Counted from the stretch's first letter, positions 45,949 through 56,342 are shown. The stretch: DNA of 64,000 nucleotides from a virus (IMGVR_UViG_3300030098_004191:21902-85901), one strand, 5' to 3'. Translations and numbers: made by a program. The notes: generated from the sequence alone by a model not told the origin.

Positions 45949-47871
45949 TTACGCTGAGCTATTTTCTAGAATACTTCCGATAAACTCTAATTGTAGTGGA
46001 GCAACTTGTCCACCAGCCGTAGTCATACCAACATTCACTGTAATTGAATTAGTTGTAGTAGCACTAGGAATTAATGCTGTGCCAGAAGCAGGATCGGTGG
46101 ATCTTGGATATGCATGTTCTGATCCATTATTATCCATAGTACATGTAAAGATTAATGATTCATTTGCAATCGTAACTGTACTACCAGCAGCTCTTCTCAT
46201 ACCATTAGTAACAGCAGATTGCCAAGCATGGGTATAATCACCACCACTGCTAATTACTGCTCTAGTAAGACATCCACTAACTGCACTAACAAATGTATGA
46301 GCACTTGTATTTGTAGATGGTACAGTATCTAATATCTTCATAGTAAAAGTATTTGTAGTTACATTAGAGACAGGCAACCATCTACCACTAGCATAATCTG
46401 TTGTTCTTGGATATGTATGATTTGATGCATTACTATCCTGAGCACAAGTAAATGTTAATGAATTATCTGCAATTTTAATCTGCTCTCCATTAACAAATCC
46501 ATGACCATTAACAGTAAAGGTCATTATACCAGTATTTGGATTATATGTAACAGCACTTGGTGTATATGTATTATTTGCATTTACAAATGTATGTGCAGAA
46601 GTATTACTTGGAGATGTTCCCTGTAATGCATTAAGAGTAATTGTATTAGAAGTTACTGCGGTAATTGCAACAGCAGTATTATATGTTGGATCATTGCCGT
46701 TAGATCTTGGATATTTCTTCTGAGCACTATTACCATCTTGAGCACAAGTAAAGACTAATGATTCTTTTGCAATCTTAACCCTCTGACCCACAGAAAGACT
46801 ATGACTACCGATTGTCAATACTAAATTACCATTAGCAGGAGTGTACGTAGCATCAGATACGCTATGTCCTATAATAGGTGATGCACCGACATTAATACTA
46901 AACGTATTTGTATCTTTAGCTAATATTTGTCTCCATGAATTACTTGCAGGATCCGTTGACCTTGGATAAGTATGATTTGTGTTATTACCATCCATACTAC
47001 ATTTGAATGTCAATGCATTATCATCAAACTTAACTAGATTACCAACAGCAAATCCATGACCGTTAAGAGTACAAGTCATAATACCCACACGAGCATCATA
47101 AACTGCACCAGTTATTGTATGTTGAGTAGATGCAGCTACAAGACCATGATTAGGTATTTGCATAACTAAATCACCTGTCTTTGGATTATATGTTGTTCCA
47201 CTTACAGGACTGAATACTACCCCAGTATTTGCCGTTACTGCACCAGGTTTTGCTCTCTTAAATGTATGAATTGCAGGTTCATATGTATGTGGATATCCTT
47301 TAGCATTGCCAAGAAAAGCAGTATATGTTTTTGATGTTCCAACACTATCTACAATTTGATCAACAACATATGACTGTTGAGGATCTGGGAAAATAGTTGT
47401 AGTAATTCCAGTTCCACTAGGGCAGGTAAATGCTATACCAGCCATAGTAATTTGATCATTTGGACTGAAACCATGAACACCCATAGTGGTCACAGTTGCA
47501 ACACCAGATGGTTCATCATATGCAACATTACTTATCGTAGTAACACCTGTTTGTGATCCTCGAATGAATAATCTATCTAAAGTAAGTGCTGTTTTTTCTA
47601 GTATTAATCTACCATCAATTAATATGACAGCATCATTTGGTGGAATCTCTACATCCTTTATTATTCTTATATCTCTCTTATTTCCTGTACTTCTTGACTC
47701 TCTTCTGTGTATGAAACTTATAGTAGGATATGTTGTACCTATACCAACATTAGAAACCTGTGCATACAGCAAAATTGCAGATGTTCCTGTAGGTACTTCA
47801 TATAGTAACTGCTCTCCTGGATGAACAGGAACAGCTACTGATAAAAACTTATTGACTGGTGCAATTGCCAT
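45949..47871 (-). CDS. 640-aa structural protein with tandem beta modules
   Basis: MAIAPVNKFLSVAVPVHPGE, then about 170 residues of unique sequence, then at least four copies of an about 90-residue module. Each module has a MTxTxNGHGFxxGxxVKIAxxSLxFTCxxDxN phrase, a YPRSTDPAS phrase and a TxNTFTxxVG phrase. Two end in 'TNTSAHTF'. It probably forms a linear stack of small beta domains. Lies between two fibre genes, so a virion protein is likely; function unknown. Confidence 0.7.
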   Translation of the reverse strand: MAIAPVNKFLSVAVPVHPGEQLLYEVPTGTSAILLYAQVSNVGIGTTYPTISFIHRRESRSTGNKRDIRIIKDVEIPPNDAVILIDGRLILEKTALTLDRLFIRGSQTGVTTISNVAYDEPSGVATVTTMGVHGFSPNDQITMAGIAFTCPSGTGITTTIFPDPQQSYVVDQIVDSVGTSKTYTAFLGNAKGYPHTYEPAIHTFKRAKPGAVTANTGVVFSPVSGTTYNPKTGDLVMQIPNHGLVAASTQHTITGAVYDARVGIMTCTLNGHGFAVGNLVKFDDNALTFKCSMDGNNTNHTYPRSTDPASNSWRQILAKDTNTFSINVGASPIIGHSVSDATYTPANGNLVLTIGSHSLSVGQRVKIAKESLVFTCAQDGNSAQKKYPRSNGNDPTYNTAVAITAVTSNTITLNALQGTSPSNTSAHTFVNANNTYTPSAVTYNPNTGIMTFTVNGHGFVNGEQIKIADNSLTFTCAQDSNASNHTYPRTTDYASGRWLPVSNVTTNTFTMKILDTVPSTNTSAHTFVSAVSGCLTRAVISSGGDYTHAWQSAVTNGMRRAAGSTVTIANESLIFTCTMDNNGSEHAYPRSTDPASGTALIPSATTTNSITVNVGMTTAGGQVAPLQLEFIGSILENSSA

Positions 47872-47872
47872 A

Positions 47873-50692
47873 TTATCTCAACGCTAGTATTAAGGGGGTT
47901 AATTGTGCTTGAATTGCTCTATTGAAATCTCTTCCTCGGATTGTGGATGTAGTTTGATCAATTACCAATCCTTGACCAATTCTAAAGTTTCCTTTTTGAT
48001 CCGTACTGGTAAATGGTACTTGTCCACCATCAATAGCGACAATTTCATTTGCAGGAATTGGCTCACCACCTTGGAAGGGGTTTGCAGTATTTAGGTCAGT
48101 ACCAGCTCCAATATATTCAAAGGAATGAGAACTGGTAATGATCCTACTAATTCTCTTAAATTCAGCAGTTGATCCTACAGAAACAGCATAAGGAATAAAT
48201 TCATTAAATGTTACTGTAGATAATCCAGCATTAGGAGCAGTAGATGGTTCTGTTGCTTCACTTACAGTATAATAGATAGGATCCATAACTGCTTCCAATA
48301 CAGCATTACCACCACCAGAAACTGAAAGAGTAACAATTTGTTCATTTGTTCCATTACCAGTAGGTAAGAAATTTCTTCCACTAGCAATTATATCAACTGA
48401 TGTGATTGTTCCTGCTGCACTTACATTAGCAGAAAATTCTGCTCTAATTCCTTCTGGTCCTTGAGGTACAGATGCAATAATATTTGGTGGTGCTCCTGAA
48501 TTATAATCACCATCATTACCACCATTAACAACTTTAACACTTCTAACTAAATTAAAAGGTGCTGTTGTAACTCCTGTAGCAGTAGTATCATTATAATCAT
48601 CCAAATCAACTTTAAAGAATGCAGCTTGACCATCAAATGGCTTTCTTATGTTATTCAATGTATCTCTTACACCTAAAACAGCATAACTATCAGTTCCAGC
48701 AACACCTGTAGCACTAACAGATCCCGTAAATTCAGTAGATCCTACACCCACAGCCTTTAATCCAAAATTACCGAATGATGAGTTAGAGTTTGTTAAATCA
48801 CACTGTCCACCAGTATCAGCATATATGGCAACATCACAACCAATAGTAAATATTGAAACTAACTGAGCATATGCATTATTAGTAAGTGATACACCAACAC
48901 CATTCTGATTATATTGAGTAAATGAATCACATACCATACTCTTAATATCTTGCCCTAAGTTGTTTGTTCCTGTAAATGCAGCATTAACACTATTACCATC
49001 AATCTTCATACCAACACTACCACTCATAAAATTAGTACAGTTTCTTACATAAGGACTCTTATATCTACCAGTTTTACCTTCATTAGCAGGACCAGGAGCA
49101 ACATAACCAGTGGCAGCAAATTCAGAAGGAGTTGTTGGTGGGAAAGCAACAGCACCACAACCAAAATGATTAAATGAAACTCCACCTTGATTATCAGTAT
49201 TAGGTCCAGAGAAATTAAGGTTTTGTACTAAACATCCTCTACGAACATGGAATACATCTTTATTTCTATTCTGAGGAACTATAGTTACAAGACGTAGATC
49301 TTCACCAGATACAGAAACATCAGTTCTTAATCCAATTGGATTATTTTCAACATAAGTACCAGAACGAACAATAATAGTATCACCTTCCATTGCTACTGTT
49401 GCAGCAGCACCAACAGTTCTCTTTGCATCACCTTCTAATAATCCACTATTTGTATCACATCCATTCTCAGAAACCCAAATAGCATTTTTTGTTTCAACAC
49501 CAGATGGTCTCCATGATACACCAGAACCAACTGATGCTAAACGATAATCCGTCTTACATATACCAACACCAGTATTATTATTAATATCAATTAATGAACT
49601 ATTAAGTTCTACGGTAGAATCAAACTGAGCTGCTCCATCAACTTCTAACGTTGATTTGAATGTACTAGCAGCACCTACTTCTAAATGATTTTGAAGTGTA
49701 GTATCCCCATCAACATTTAATTTTTGATCTAAATCCGTATCACCTTTAACATTAAGTTTATTATCTGCTGTTACATCACCTCTAAGTCTTGATGTTCCAT
49801 CAACATTTAATGTAGTATCTAAATCTGTAGCACCTTGAACATTTAATGTATCTTTTAATGTCGTTGCTTGATTAACTTCAAGAGTATTCATGAATGTGAC
49901 TGCACCATCCACATTTAATGTATTATCAAAATCAACAGAACCCGTAACATGAACTGTTCCACTAACATCTAATTGAGCACTTGGTCCAGAATTGTTAATA
50001 CCAACCTTGGTCATTCTATAGATGTCGCCTTCAGCAGTCCATCCCCATAAATCATATGACTCTATATCAGCAATCATTGTTGGATTGCTTGGATTTGGTA
50101 TTGGAATAATAGAAGTAGTTCCTATACCAAGACTATTATTATCAACAAAATTTAAGGTAGTAAATGTCTGAGCAGTACCTGTTTTTGGAATATAAGTTCC
50201 TTGATCTTGTATGAATATTCCTTCTTGATCAACTGGAGATGCTTGTACCCAACGAATACCACTTTCATCTTGATTTAAATAATATCCATTCGCACCCGAA
50301 GAATTTACAGAATCGTAAATATCAGCATCAATCTTAACACTACCAGCAACATCAAGTTTCTGTTCAGGAATTGTACTTCCTATTCCAACATTACCTGATC
50401 CAAGTCCAGATGAAATACCAGCTATAACTGTTCCACCAACACCTACATGGAAATATTCAGTTACTGTAAGAATACCTACTTGTAATGTATAAAATTCTGC
50501 TGGACTTAAGAAGGTAGTTACACCTACAAAATAACTATCTCCTCCAACATATAAATCACCCTCCAGATTTATATCATTAGCATTGATTGTACCAATACCT
50601 GCCTGTGTAAAATCATAGTATAATCTACCGTAAATATATACGTCTTCAAATACTGAACTACCTGATTGTGGAATTGGATTGTCGAGTGTCAT
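47873..50692 (-). CDS. 939-aa tail fibre or spike with beta-helix
   Basis: Residues 20-240 have fibre units (VGIGSTIPEQKLDVAGSVK). About 245-385 is a tandem array of 13-residue units LNVDGxTxLxxx / LEVxxAxTxxxT. About 415-620 looks like a right-handed beta-helix (GDTIIVRSGTYVENNP, VQNLNFSGPNT). The C-terminus (HSFEYIGAGTDLN, GNFRIGQGLVID) shares a module with the 1796-aa fibre. It overlaps the spike gene by 4 bases (ATGA). Likely a virion fibre or spike component. Confidence 0.75.
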   Translation of the reverse strand: MTLDNPIPQSGSSVFEDVYIYGRLYYDFTQAGIGTINANDINLEGDLYVGGDSYFVGVTTFLSPAEFYTLQVGILTVTEYFHVGVGGTVIAGISSGLGSGNVGIGSTIPEQKLDVAGSVKIDADIYDSVNSSGANGYYLNQDESGIRWVQASPVDQEGIFIQDQGTYIPKTGTAQTFTTLNFVDNNSLGIGTTSIIPIPNPSNPTMIADIESYDLWGWTAEGDIYRMTKVGINNSGPSAQLDVSGTVHVTGSVDFDNTLNVDGAVTFMNTLEVNQATTLKDTLNVQGATDLDTTLNVDGTSRLRGDVTADNKLNVKGDTDLDQKLNVDGDTTLQNHLEVGAASTFKSTLEVDGAAQFDSTVELNSSLIDINNNTGVGICKTDYRLASVGSGVSWRPSGVETKNAIWVSENGCDTNSGLLEGDAKRTVGAAATVAMEGDTIIVRSGTYVENNPIGLRTDVSVSGEDLRLVTIVPQNRNKDVFHVRRGCLVQNLNFSGPNTDNQGGVSFNHFGCGAVAFPPTTPSEFAATGYVAPGPANEGKTGRYKSPYVRNCTNFMSGSVGMKIDGNSVNAAFTGTNNLGQDIKSMVCDSFTQYNQNGVGVSLTNNAYAQLVSIFTIGCDVAIYADTGGQCDLTNSNSSFGNFGLKAVGVGSTEFTGSVSATGVAGTDSYAVLGVRDTLNNIRKPFDGQAAFFKVDLDDYNDTTATGVTTAPFNLVRSVKVVNGGNDGDYNSGAPPNIIASVPQGPEGIRAEFSANVSAAGTITSVDIIASGRNFLPTGNGTNEQIVTLSVSGGGNAVLEAVMDPIYYTVSEATEPSTAPNAGLSTVTFNEFIPYAVSVGSTAEFKRISRIITSSHSFEYIGAGTDLNTANPFQGGEPIPANEIVAIDGGQVPFTSTDQKGNFRIGQGLVIDQTTSTIRGRDFNRAIQAQLTPLILALR

Positions 50693-51288
50693 ATTAGTGA
50701 ATTTACCTTATCTAAGATTTTAGTTGCTTTATTCTCAAGAGCTGAGAATCCAACTGATGCACCTGCTGCTGCAGCAACCTTATCAGCCACCATACTCTTA
50801 CTAAATGATTTCATAAAACTTTCAGTTTTAAGTAATACTGCCATGTTTCCATGTTTTGGAGCACCCAAATCAATCTTTTTGGCAGTAGCAGTAATGCTTT
50901 CACATTTTCCAGGATTTGTATATCCTAGTCGGATCTTTCTACCCTGAATAACAACCTCATTAGTGGCATCAAGAATAATATTTGGACCTTTAATTTTAAC
51001 CCAAGTACCATTTGATATACACTGTATTGCCATATCACCCTTATGGGCAAATAAAGTAACACTATTTTCACCTTTTTTGGCTTTTATACCACCTTGAATT
51101 TGAAGTTTACCCTCAGATTCAATACTGGCCATACCATTTTCATATAATCCAGCATTAAATTTAACCTTAGCCTCATTTTCTGCTCGAAAAACGAATGATG
51201 CAACACCACATGTACCAACTTTACTAGAACCAGTTTCAAGAACACATTGGGGACCAAATTGATCAATCGTCCTATTTTCTTCAGTCAT
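50689..51288 (-). CDS. 199-aa beta-helical spike-like protein (gp5/VgrG C-terminal type)
   Basis: Residues 28-140 are a run of short beta-repeats (AKVKFNAGLYE, GKLQIQGGIKAK, VTLFAHKGDMAIQ, IILDATNEVVIQG, KKIDLGAPKHG) as in T4 gp5 C-terminal and VgrG spikes. The C-terminal helix (FMKSFSKSMVADKVAA) would serve attachment. Inferred role: membrane-piercing spike encoded apart from the gp5 OB-fold gene. It overlaps the 598-aa gene by one base and the 939-aa gene by ATGA. Confidence 0.6.
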   Translation of the reverse strand: MTEENRTIDQFGPQCVLETGSSKVGTCGVASFVFRAENEAKVKFNAGLYENGMASIESEGKLQIQGGIKAKKGENSVTLFAHKGDMAIQCISNGTWVKIKGPNIILDATNEVVIQGRKIRLGYTNPGKCESITATAKKIDLGAPKHGNMAVLLKTESFMKSFSKSMVADKVAAAAGASVGFSALENKATKILDKVNSLI

Positions 51289-53084
51289 TATGTAACACAG
51301 TCAATTACTTGTACCACTTCAGTCTGTGGAATTTCTTTAGTCATTATAGGACGAAGAATAGCACCAGTACCTACATTGAAATTTATTTTAGGTAATTCTC
51401 TATAAGGATTATCTGGTGTTTTCACACATGTAATTCCACCAATAGAATTAACACCACAGATTTCAAAACCATCAATCTCATCACCCTCTACATATCCCTC
51501 TCCTGGTTGTTGAATAATAACTTCCTTAATATATAAATCTTCCTCATCAGCAACTGGATAATCCTCTCCTTGAGATGTTATTGTTACGGCAATAACTTGT
51601 CCAAATGTAGGTGAATTTTGATTATAATCAATAATTGCTTCACCATAAGCACCATATCCTTTATCACAACTATCAGTAAACGCTACTAATGGTGGTTCTG
51701 TATAACCAGATCCTGGGCTAGTCATTTCAACACCAATAATACTTCCTACCCTCTCTATATCACCAAGTATATCTTCCTTATCAAATTTATTGATAAACCT
51801 ACCCATTAAAACTTTACCAGCAGCACCAAATCCATCTCCACCAAAAAATTCAATAGAAGGCATCCCACAATCAAATTCATTACCAGTATTACTACAATCT
51901 CCTATACCAGCATCTCTTGCACTACCAAGTTTAGATCCAAAAACTTCAAATTCACCATAGTTTTCTTCAAATTCACTTAATCCACCTTCAATACCACCAA
52001 GTAATCCATCTTTTGCATCCTTTACTCTACCAAAAGCATTATTAGCAGCATTAAATGCTTTTGTTATTGAAGACTGTTGTTCTTTATCACTCTTATCTTT
52101 CCTTTCACCACCGTCAATTACATATTTACTACTAGCAACAGGTGGTGTTGCTTCATTACATGAAAATAAATTCTTAAGTTTATTAGCAATACCAAGTCCA
52201 CCCATTATAGTATCTTTAATTTTAAATACTGCACCAATAGGACTCATTAATTTCTGTATAGGTCCAAGAAAAGGTCCAACAAGAGAATCAATAACATTAG
52301 TGATCTTATGAACTAAACCACCAACAAACTGTTGAGCAGCACAAACTGGAGTATTAATAATATTTTTAACCATTCCTGTGAGCATATCTTCAATAGCACC
52401 TTTGATTGCACCAGCAGCATTTCCTACTAGACAACTCATTTTACCCATAATCATCTTGACTGGATCCATCAAAGCTGATTGAACTCTTATCGTAGTTGCT
52501 ATGGCAGTCAATTTTTCTGGAATTGTAGCGAAGAAAAATTGCTTTAGACCCTCAAGACCCTTTTGAATGAATACCTCCATTTTATCAGTAAGAGCATTAC
52601 CAATTTGACTAACAAAACCCTTACTAAGATCGGAGACTGACCCTACAACATTCTTAAGTTCAGCAGGAAAATTAATAAGTTCACTACCACCTGCGGTTAT
52701 TAACTTGAAGAAATTACTAACCTGTGCTTCAGTTTCAGAAAAGAAATTATCTTTAGTGGGATCTGCAAGCATAATTTCCATCCCCGTAGCCAAAGATTGA
52801 GGAGGAAGTAATACCAAATTCTTCTGCCTATATGATTCCAACAGAGAATAATACCTATCTTTAGCAAGACCAGTCAAACTATCTGGATCTTTAGGAGTTA
52901 AATTACCAAGCTGTTCTGAAAATGTACTTTTAAGAGTAGAAATTTGATTTTGAAAATCAGGAGGATTTAACTCTATCAATTCTTTATATGCCTCTAATTT
53001 TCTGACAGAAAGCTTCGCAGTACCTTCCTTAATTGCAGAAGTTGCTTGTTCAATACTTTGATCTAAATTAAATGATGATGTCAT
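51288..53084 (-). CDS. 598-aa tail protein, candidate tape measure or hub protein
   Basis: N-terminal half helical: residues 1-110 charged (MTSSFNLDQSIEQATSAIKE), about 130-310 with amphipathic and hydrophobic helices (LTAIATTIRVQSALMDPVKM, GNAAGAIKGAIEDMLTG). After about 420 it changes to beta sequence with GSGYTEPPLVAF and 'GEGYVEGDEI' phrases and paired cysteines. Its length is close to T4 gp29 (590), but the C-terminal beta part is unlike a plain tape measure, so the assignment is open. GGAGGT ribosome site and late box upstream. Confidence 0.55.
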   Translation of the reverse strand: MTSSFNLDQSIEQATSAIKEGTAKLSVRKLEAYKELIELNPPDFQNQISTLKSTFSEQLGNLTPKDPDSLTGLAKDRYYSLLESYRQKNLVLLPPQSLATGMEIMLADPTKDNFFSETEAQVSNFFKLITAGGSELINFPAELKNVVGSVSDLSKGFVSQIGNALTDKMEVFIQKGLEGLKQFFFATIPEKLTAIATTIRVQSALMDPVKMIMGKMSCLVGNAAGAIKGAIEDMLTGMVKNIINTPVCAAQQFVGGLVHKITNVIDSLVGPFLGPIQKLMSPIGAVFKIKDTIMGGLGIANKLKNLFSCNEATPPVASSKYVIDGGERKDKSDKEQQSSITKAFNAANNAFGRVKDAKDGLLGGIEGGLSEFEENYGEFEVFGSKLGSARDAGIGDCSNTGNEFDCGMPSIEFFGGDGFGAAGKVLMGRFINKFDKEDILGDIERVGSIIGVEMTSPGSGYTEPPLVAFTDSCDKGYGAYGEAIIDYNQNSPTFGQVIAVTITSQGEDYPVADEEDLYIKEVIIQQPGEGYVEGDEIDGFEICGVNSIGGITCVKTPDNPYRELPKINFNVGTGAILRPIMTKEIPQTEVVQVIDCVT

Positions 53085-53106
53085 AGTATGTAATACCTCC
53101 GTTTAT

Positions 53107-53114
53107 TATTTATT
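53107..53114 (-). promoter_or_regulatory. T4-type late promoter with strong ribosome site downstream
   Basis: Minus-strand AATAAATA 22 bases before the ATG at 53084, overlapping the previous gene's stop. GGAGGT at 53100-53095. Confidence 0.65.
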
Positions 53115-54048
53115 AAAAGAAATCAAAGCTTGGATCATTCCTTATTTCTTCACTAGACAACTTCATTGTCTCCTCCCATGCAGCATCATCAGCCGCTTGG
53201 TCAAAAACTTCTCCTCCTGCTGCTGCAATCTGTTGTTGTCTTAGACGTTCATTCTCTTTTGCTTCTTGATATGCTGCATCAGCAGTAGAAACCTCACTAT
53301 CAGTAGCACTCGTATATTCTTGAAGTACCTGTGCTTTATCTTTAGTTGGATCGTTTAGATTGTTTATAAGATTTTGTTCTGCCATTGCAATCTGAACTGT
53401 TTCATTATTAGATTGTCCAACTTCAAGTGCTTCTGTTGGTGTATTCGGATTAGTTGGAGTTATAGTTCCTAAATTAGGTATTACATGTACTGGTTTTTTA
53501 ATTTCAGCCAGCTTTGAATCTCCATCAGGATCTAATCCTACTTGTTTTAAATTCTCATTACCACTTGATCTTTCGGTTTTACTACCAGATCTCAAATATG
53601 GTGTTGAAGCACCACCTTGCTCGTTAATCTCCTGTCTTCCCAAAACTCCTGGTTGTATTGTGCCAAACCATCCTGTTATTTTATCCCAGACACTTTCAAC
53701 AGTATCTTTCAAAGCATGATATTTAGTTCTTGGAAATACTCCAGTAATTATAGGTAATCCATCATCACCATTCGCATAGAAACCAAAAACCATATCTCCT
53801 TGTGCGATTCTCACAGGAGTTAATCTACCACCTCCACCAGATCCTGCTGTTGTAGGCAACATTACAATGGCATATCTAATGTCTTGTTCTTTGATCGTAT
53901 CCTTCTCAGAATAATCACCAATAATACGAACCTTATATCTCCATCCCCAACCCAATCCAGAGACCTGCTTTCTCTGCGAATTAAATCCTACGACCATCCC
54001 AACGAATGGAATTAAAGGGGTTTTACCAAATGTACCTGGATCAAACAT
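53113..54048 (-). CDS. gp5: gp5-like baseplate hub protein (OB-fold), lysozyme domain absent
   Basis: A 311-residue protein. Residues 12-115 match the T4 gp5 N-terminal OB-fold: FVGMVVGFNSQRKQ, a strand pair RYKVRIIGD, and GDMVFGFYANGDDGLPIITG (compare EGTRVYGHFLDK...GIVLGTY). T4 gp5 (575 aa) continues with a lysozyme domain and a beta-helix. Here residues 116-311 are low-complexity with NPNTPTEALE and AKENERLRQQQIAAAG segments and no lysozyme motif. One-base overlap with the gp27-like gene. Confidence 0.7.
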   Translation of the reverse strand: MFDPGTFGKTPLIPFVGMVVGFNSQRKQVSGLGWGWRYKVRIIGDYSEKDTIKEQDIRYAIVMLPTTAGSGGGGRLTPVRIAQGDMVFGFYANGDDGLPIITGVFPRTKYHALKDTVESVWDKITGWFGTIQPGVLGRQEINEQGGASTPYLRSGSKTERSSGNENLKQVGLDPDGDSKLAEIKKPVHVIPNLGTITPTNPNTPTEALEVGQSNNETVQIAMAEQNLINNLNDPTKDKAQVLQEYTSATDSEVSTADAAYQEAKENERLRQQQIAAAGGEVFDQAADDAAWEETMKLSSEEIRNDPSFDFF

Positions 54049-55331
54049 TATTCTTTACCTATACCATATGTATCACGAGCAAGAGTCAATGAAGTATAAG
54101 ACTTCAATGGATCAAAATGATGACAAAGATGTAGAATAAGATATTTACCACTTTGTTGCTGATTAATCATATCATTTGCTTTATTACCTTTAGTTATTTT
54201 CTCAAAAGTACATTCAATAACATCACCAGCTCTTAGATTTACATTACATGGAACCTGAATATCAACAACTTGAGAATGTAACATATCATATCTCATTGCA
54301 GATTTTGCTTCCCATGTAAAAGGATTATTCTCAACATCATATTTAACATCAGGATCCATTGACCCAATATCTAAAAGATGATGATATGTTCTTATAGCAT
54401 TATCTTTATTATCACTAGGGTCTTTAGGTTCTGAATCTTTTCCAAGTGTTTGTTTTGGTGTTAAATAAACAAATTCTTCATTAATTTCATGTGTTAAAGG
54501 ATTTGTAGTTATAATTCTAGCTTTATATGATCCTGATTTTAATGCATTAATTATATCCTGATCTTTTTTAAATATAGGAGATGTTAAAATTTTAAAATCA
54601 TTAGCATCATTATCACTATTAGCTCTTAAAACACCTTCATATCGATAAGTTGCAATTGGTTTTTGTTTTATAAGAGTGTCTATAGACTTAAAATTTAAAC
54701 CATCTTGAGTTTCATAGAAGAAATATCCAGGATCTCCATTGGTATGTGGGATAGATTTCTTAGCTAGTGATATGATTAAATCATATGGAGTCTTACTTCT
54801 ACCAATAATTGCATCCATATTTAAAGTCTCTTCAATATCAACTGCTTCATCTGGTACTTTTACTTCTTTTATAAGTTTAGAAACCATCTGATTAATCTTA
54901 CCTTTAAGTTTCTTTCTTACAGGAATATCTCTATTTTTATATTCATATTGAGAAACAAGAGAAAGAGAAACAATCTGTTTTAATGTATCCTGTTTTATAA
55001 TCGGAGCACTACTTACTATTAATGGGTTTTTTGTAAGATCCAATATTCCTGATTTAGATTCTATCTTAATACTTACCTTTTCACCTCCAGTTATGGGTAA
55101 ATTATCTTTAACAGTACCAAGACTCTCTTTATCATCTACAGTAGATCCACCATCATCTACATTTAGTAAATTTACAGTAATCATTGGAGAATATAAACTC
55201 TCATAATAATCAACTGATAAAGTCTTAGAACTATTACCACTCTTATCAGGAACACCAGAAAGATCTACTGGTGGTTTCTTACCATTATCAATGGATAATG
55301 TTGTATAAATTGAGGCTGATGATGCTGACAT
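54048..55331 (-). CDS. gp27-like baseplate hub protein
   Basis: A 427-residue protein, near T4 gp27 (391). MSASSASIYTTLSIDNGKKP, then YYESLYSPMITVNLLNVDDG, KVSIKIESKSGILDL and RYEGVLRANSDNDAND; the C-terminus has AGDVIECTFEKITKG then YLILHLCHHFDPLKSYTSLT. This layout (two beta-barrel-like domains, ending in a strand 'GDVIxxxF...GxYLIxxxxH') is that of hub proteins of the gp27/VgrG N-terminal type. Identity is supported by position beside gp5 and gp26. Confidence 0.6.
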   Translation of the reverse strand: MSASSASIYTTLSIDNGKKPPVDLSGVPDKSGNSSKTLSVDYYESLYSPMITVNLLNVDDGGSTVDDKESLGTVKDNLPITGGEKVSIKIESKSGILDLTKNPLIVSSAPIIKQDTLKQIVSLSLVSQYEYKNRDIPVRKKLKGKINQMVSKLIKEVKVPDEAVDIEETLNMDAIIGRSKTPYDLIISLAKKSIPHTNGDPGYFFYETQDGLNFKSIDTLIKQKPIATYRYEGVLRANSDNDANDFKILTSPIFKKDQDIINALKSGSYKARIITTNPLTHEINEEFVYLTPKQTLGKDSEPKDPSDNKDNAIRTYHHLLDIGSMDPDVKYDVENNPFTWEAKSAMRYDMLHSQVVDIQVPCNVNLRAGDVIECTFEKITKGNKANDMINQQQSGKYLILHLCHHFDPLKSYTSLTLARDTYGIGKE

Positions 55332-56339
55332 TTATGGTACTTTAATGTATTCCTTTTTAATGACTGTTTTAGTAATAACAACCGTATCTTGATCAGTAGA
55401 ACTATTTAACTCATCAAGATTATTATTTTTACTCAATTTAATATCATTTAAATTAAATTGATTTTTTATATTTTCAATTTTTAAATTATTTAAATCAATA
55501 TTATTATCTTTAGCCCATTTTAAAAATATAACACGTTTTTGCATTTCTTTTCTTTGAGATTTATCACCACCCTCACTTTTAGATTTTTCTATTGCAAGAA
55601 GTAATTCTTCAAGATTCATCTCTTGCCATCTTTTATCACTACCTTCCATAACAATATCAGTACCAGATTTATTAAGTTGACCTACACCTTGATTAACTTG
55701 TTTTAAAGTTACTTTTTTATCTGCTTCCTTTACTTTCTTATTAAGATCATCTGCATCTATAGTATCAAGAGCACTATTCATCTTACCTAAAGCACTATCA
55801 AATTCTTCTTTTTCTTTTTCAAGTCTATCATTATTACCCTGAAATGCTGAAATTATATTACCAATACCATCTTTAATATTAACAATAAATTTAACAAATC
55901 CAGCAATCAATTCTTTAACCTTTTCCAAAGATTTCATTATTTTTTCAATATTAGTTATTGCCAATCCAAATAAAAGTGTATATATGAATTTCTTTAATCC
56001 AGAAATAACTGGACTATTAAGTATTCCAGAACCAGGTATTTTATTACTTGTACTTTTTCTCTCTAAACTCCTTTCTTTGTGCAATCTCATATGTTCATTC
56101 ATAAGTGATTTCTTTATACGTTGTCTATTCTTCTTTATTTTACCTATTCTTTTATTAGATTTAACAATATTATTTCTAACTTTAGTAGAAGATTTTACTA
56201 ATTTTCCACTAGACTTCGCTCCTTTAGCAGTCATTTTTGCAGTACCTTTCGCAGCAGCAGAAATCCCCTTTGCAGTTCCTGCAACAGCTTTACCAATTAC
56301 TGCTCCTACTTTTGCTAATCCTGCTACAAATGCTGGCAT
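55332..56339 (-). CDS. 335-aa tail protein with one membrane-type segment
   Basis: MPAFVAGLAKVGAVIGKAVA, then a Lys-rich stretch at 30-100 (KMTAKGAKSSGKLVKSSTKV, GKIKKNRQRIKKSLMNEHMR). A hydrophobic helix (FIYTLLFGLAITNIEKIM) lies near 116-133 and acidic helices follow to the end. No named family. It could be a tape-measure-like or hub-plug (gp28/gp29 position) protein. Stop-start contact with both neighbours. Confidence 0.5.
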   Translation of the reverse strand: MPAFVAGLAKVGAVIGKAVAGTAKGISAAAKGTAKMTAKGAKSSGKLVKSSTKVRNNIVKSNKRIGKIKKNRQRIKKSLMNEHMRLHKERSLERKSTSNKIPGSGILNSPVISGLKKFIYTLLFGLAITNIEKIMKSLEKVKELIAGFVKFIVNIKDGIGNIISAFQGNNDRLEKEKEEFDSALGKMNSALDTIDADDLNKKVKEADKKVTLKQVNQGVGQLNKSGTDIVMEGSDKRWQEMNLEELLLAIEKSKSEGGDKSQRKEMQKRVIFLKWAKDNNIDLNNLKIENIKNQFNLNDIKLSKNNNLDELNSSTDQDTVVITKTVIKKEYIKVP

Positions 56340-56342
56340 GAT

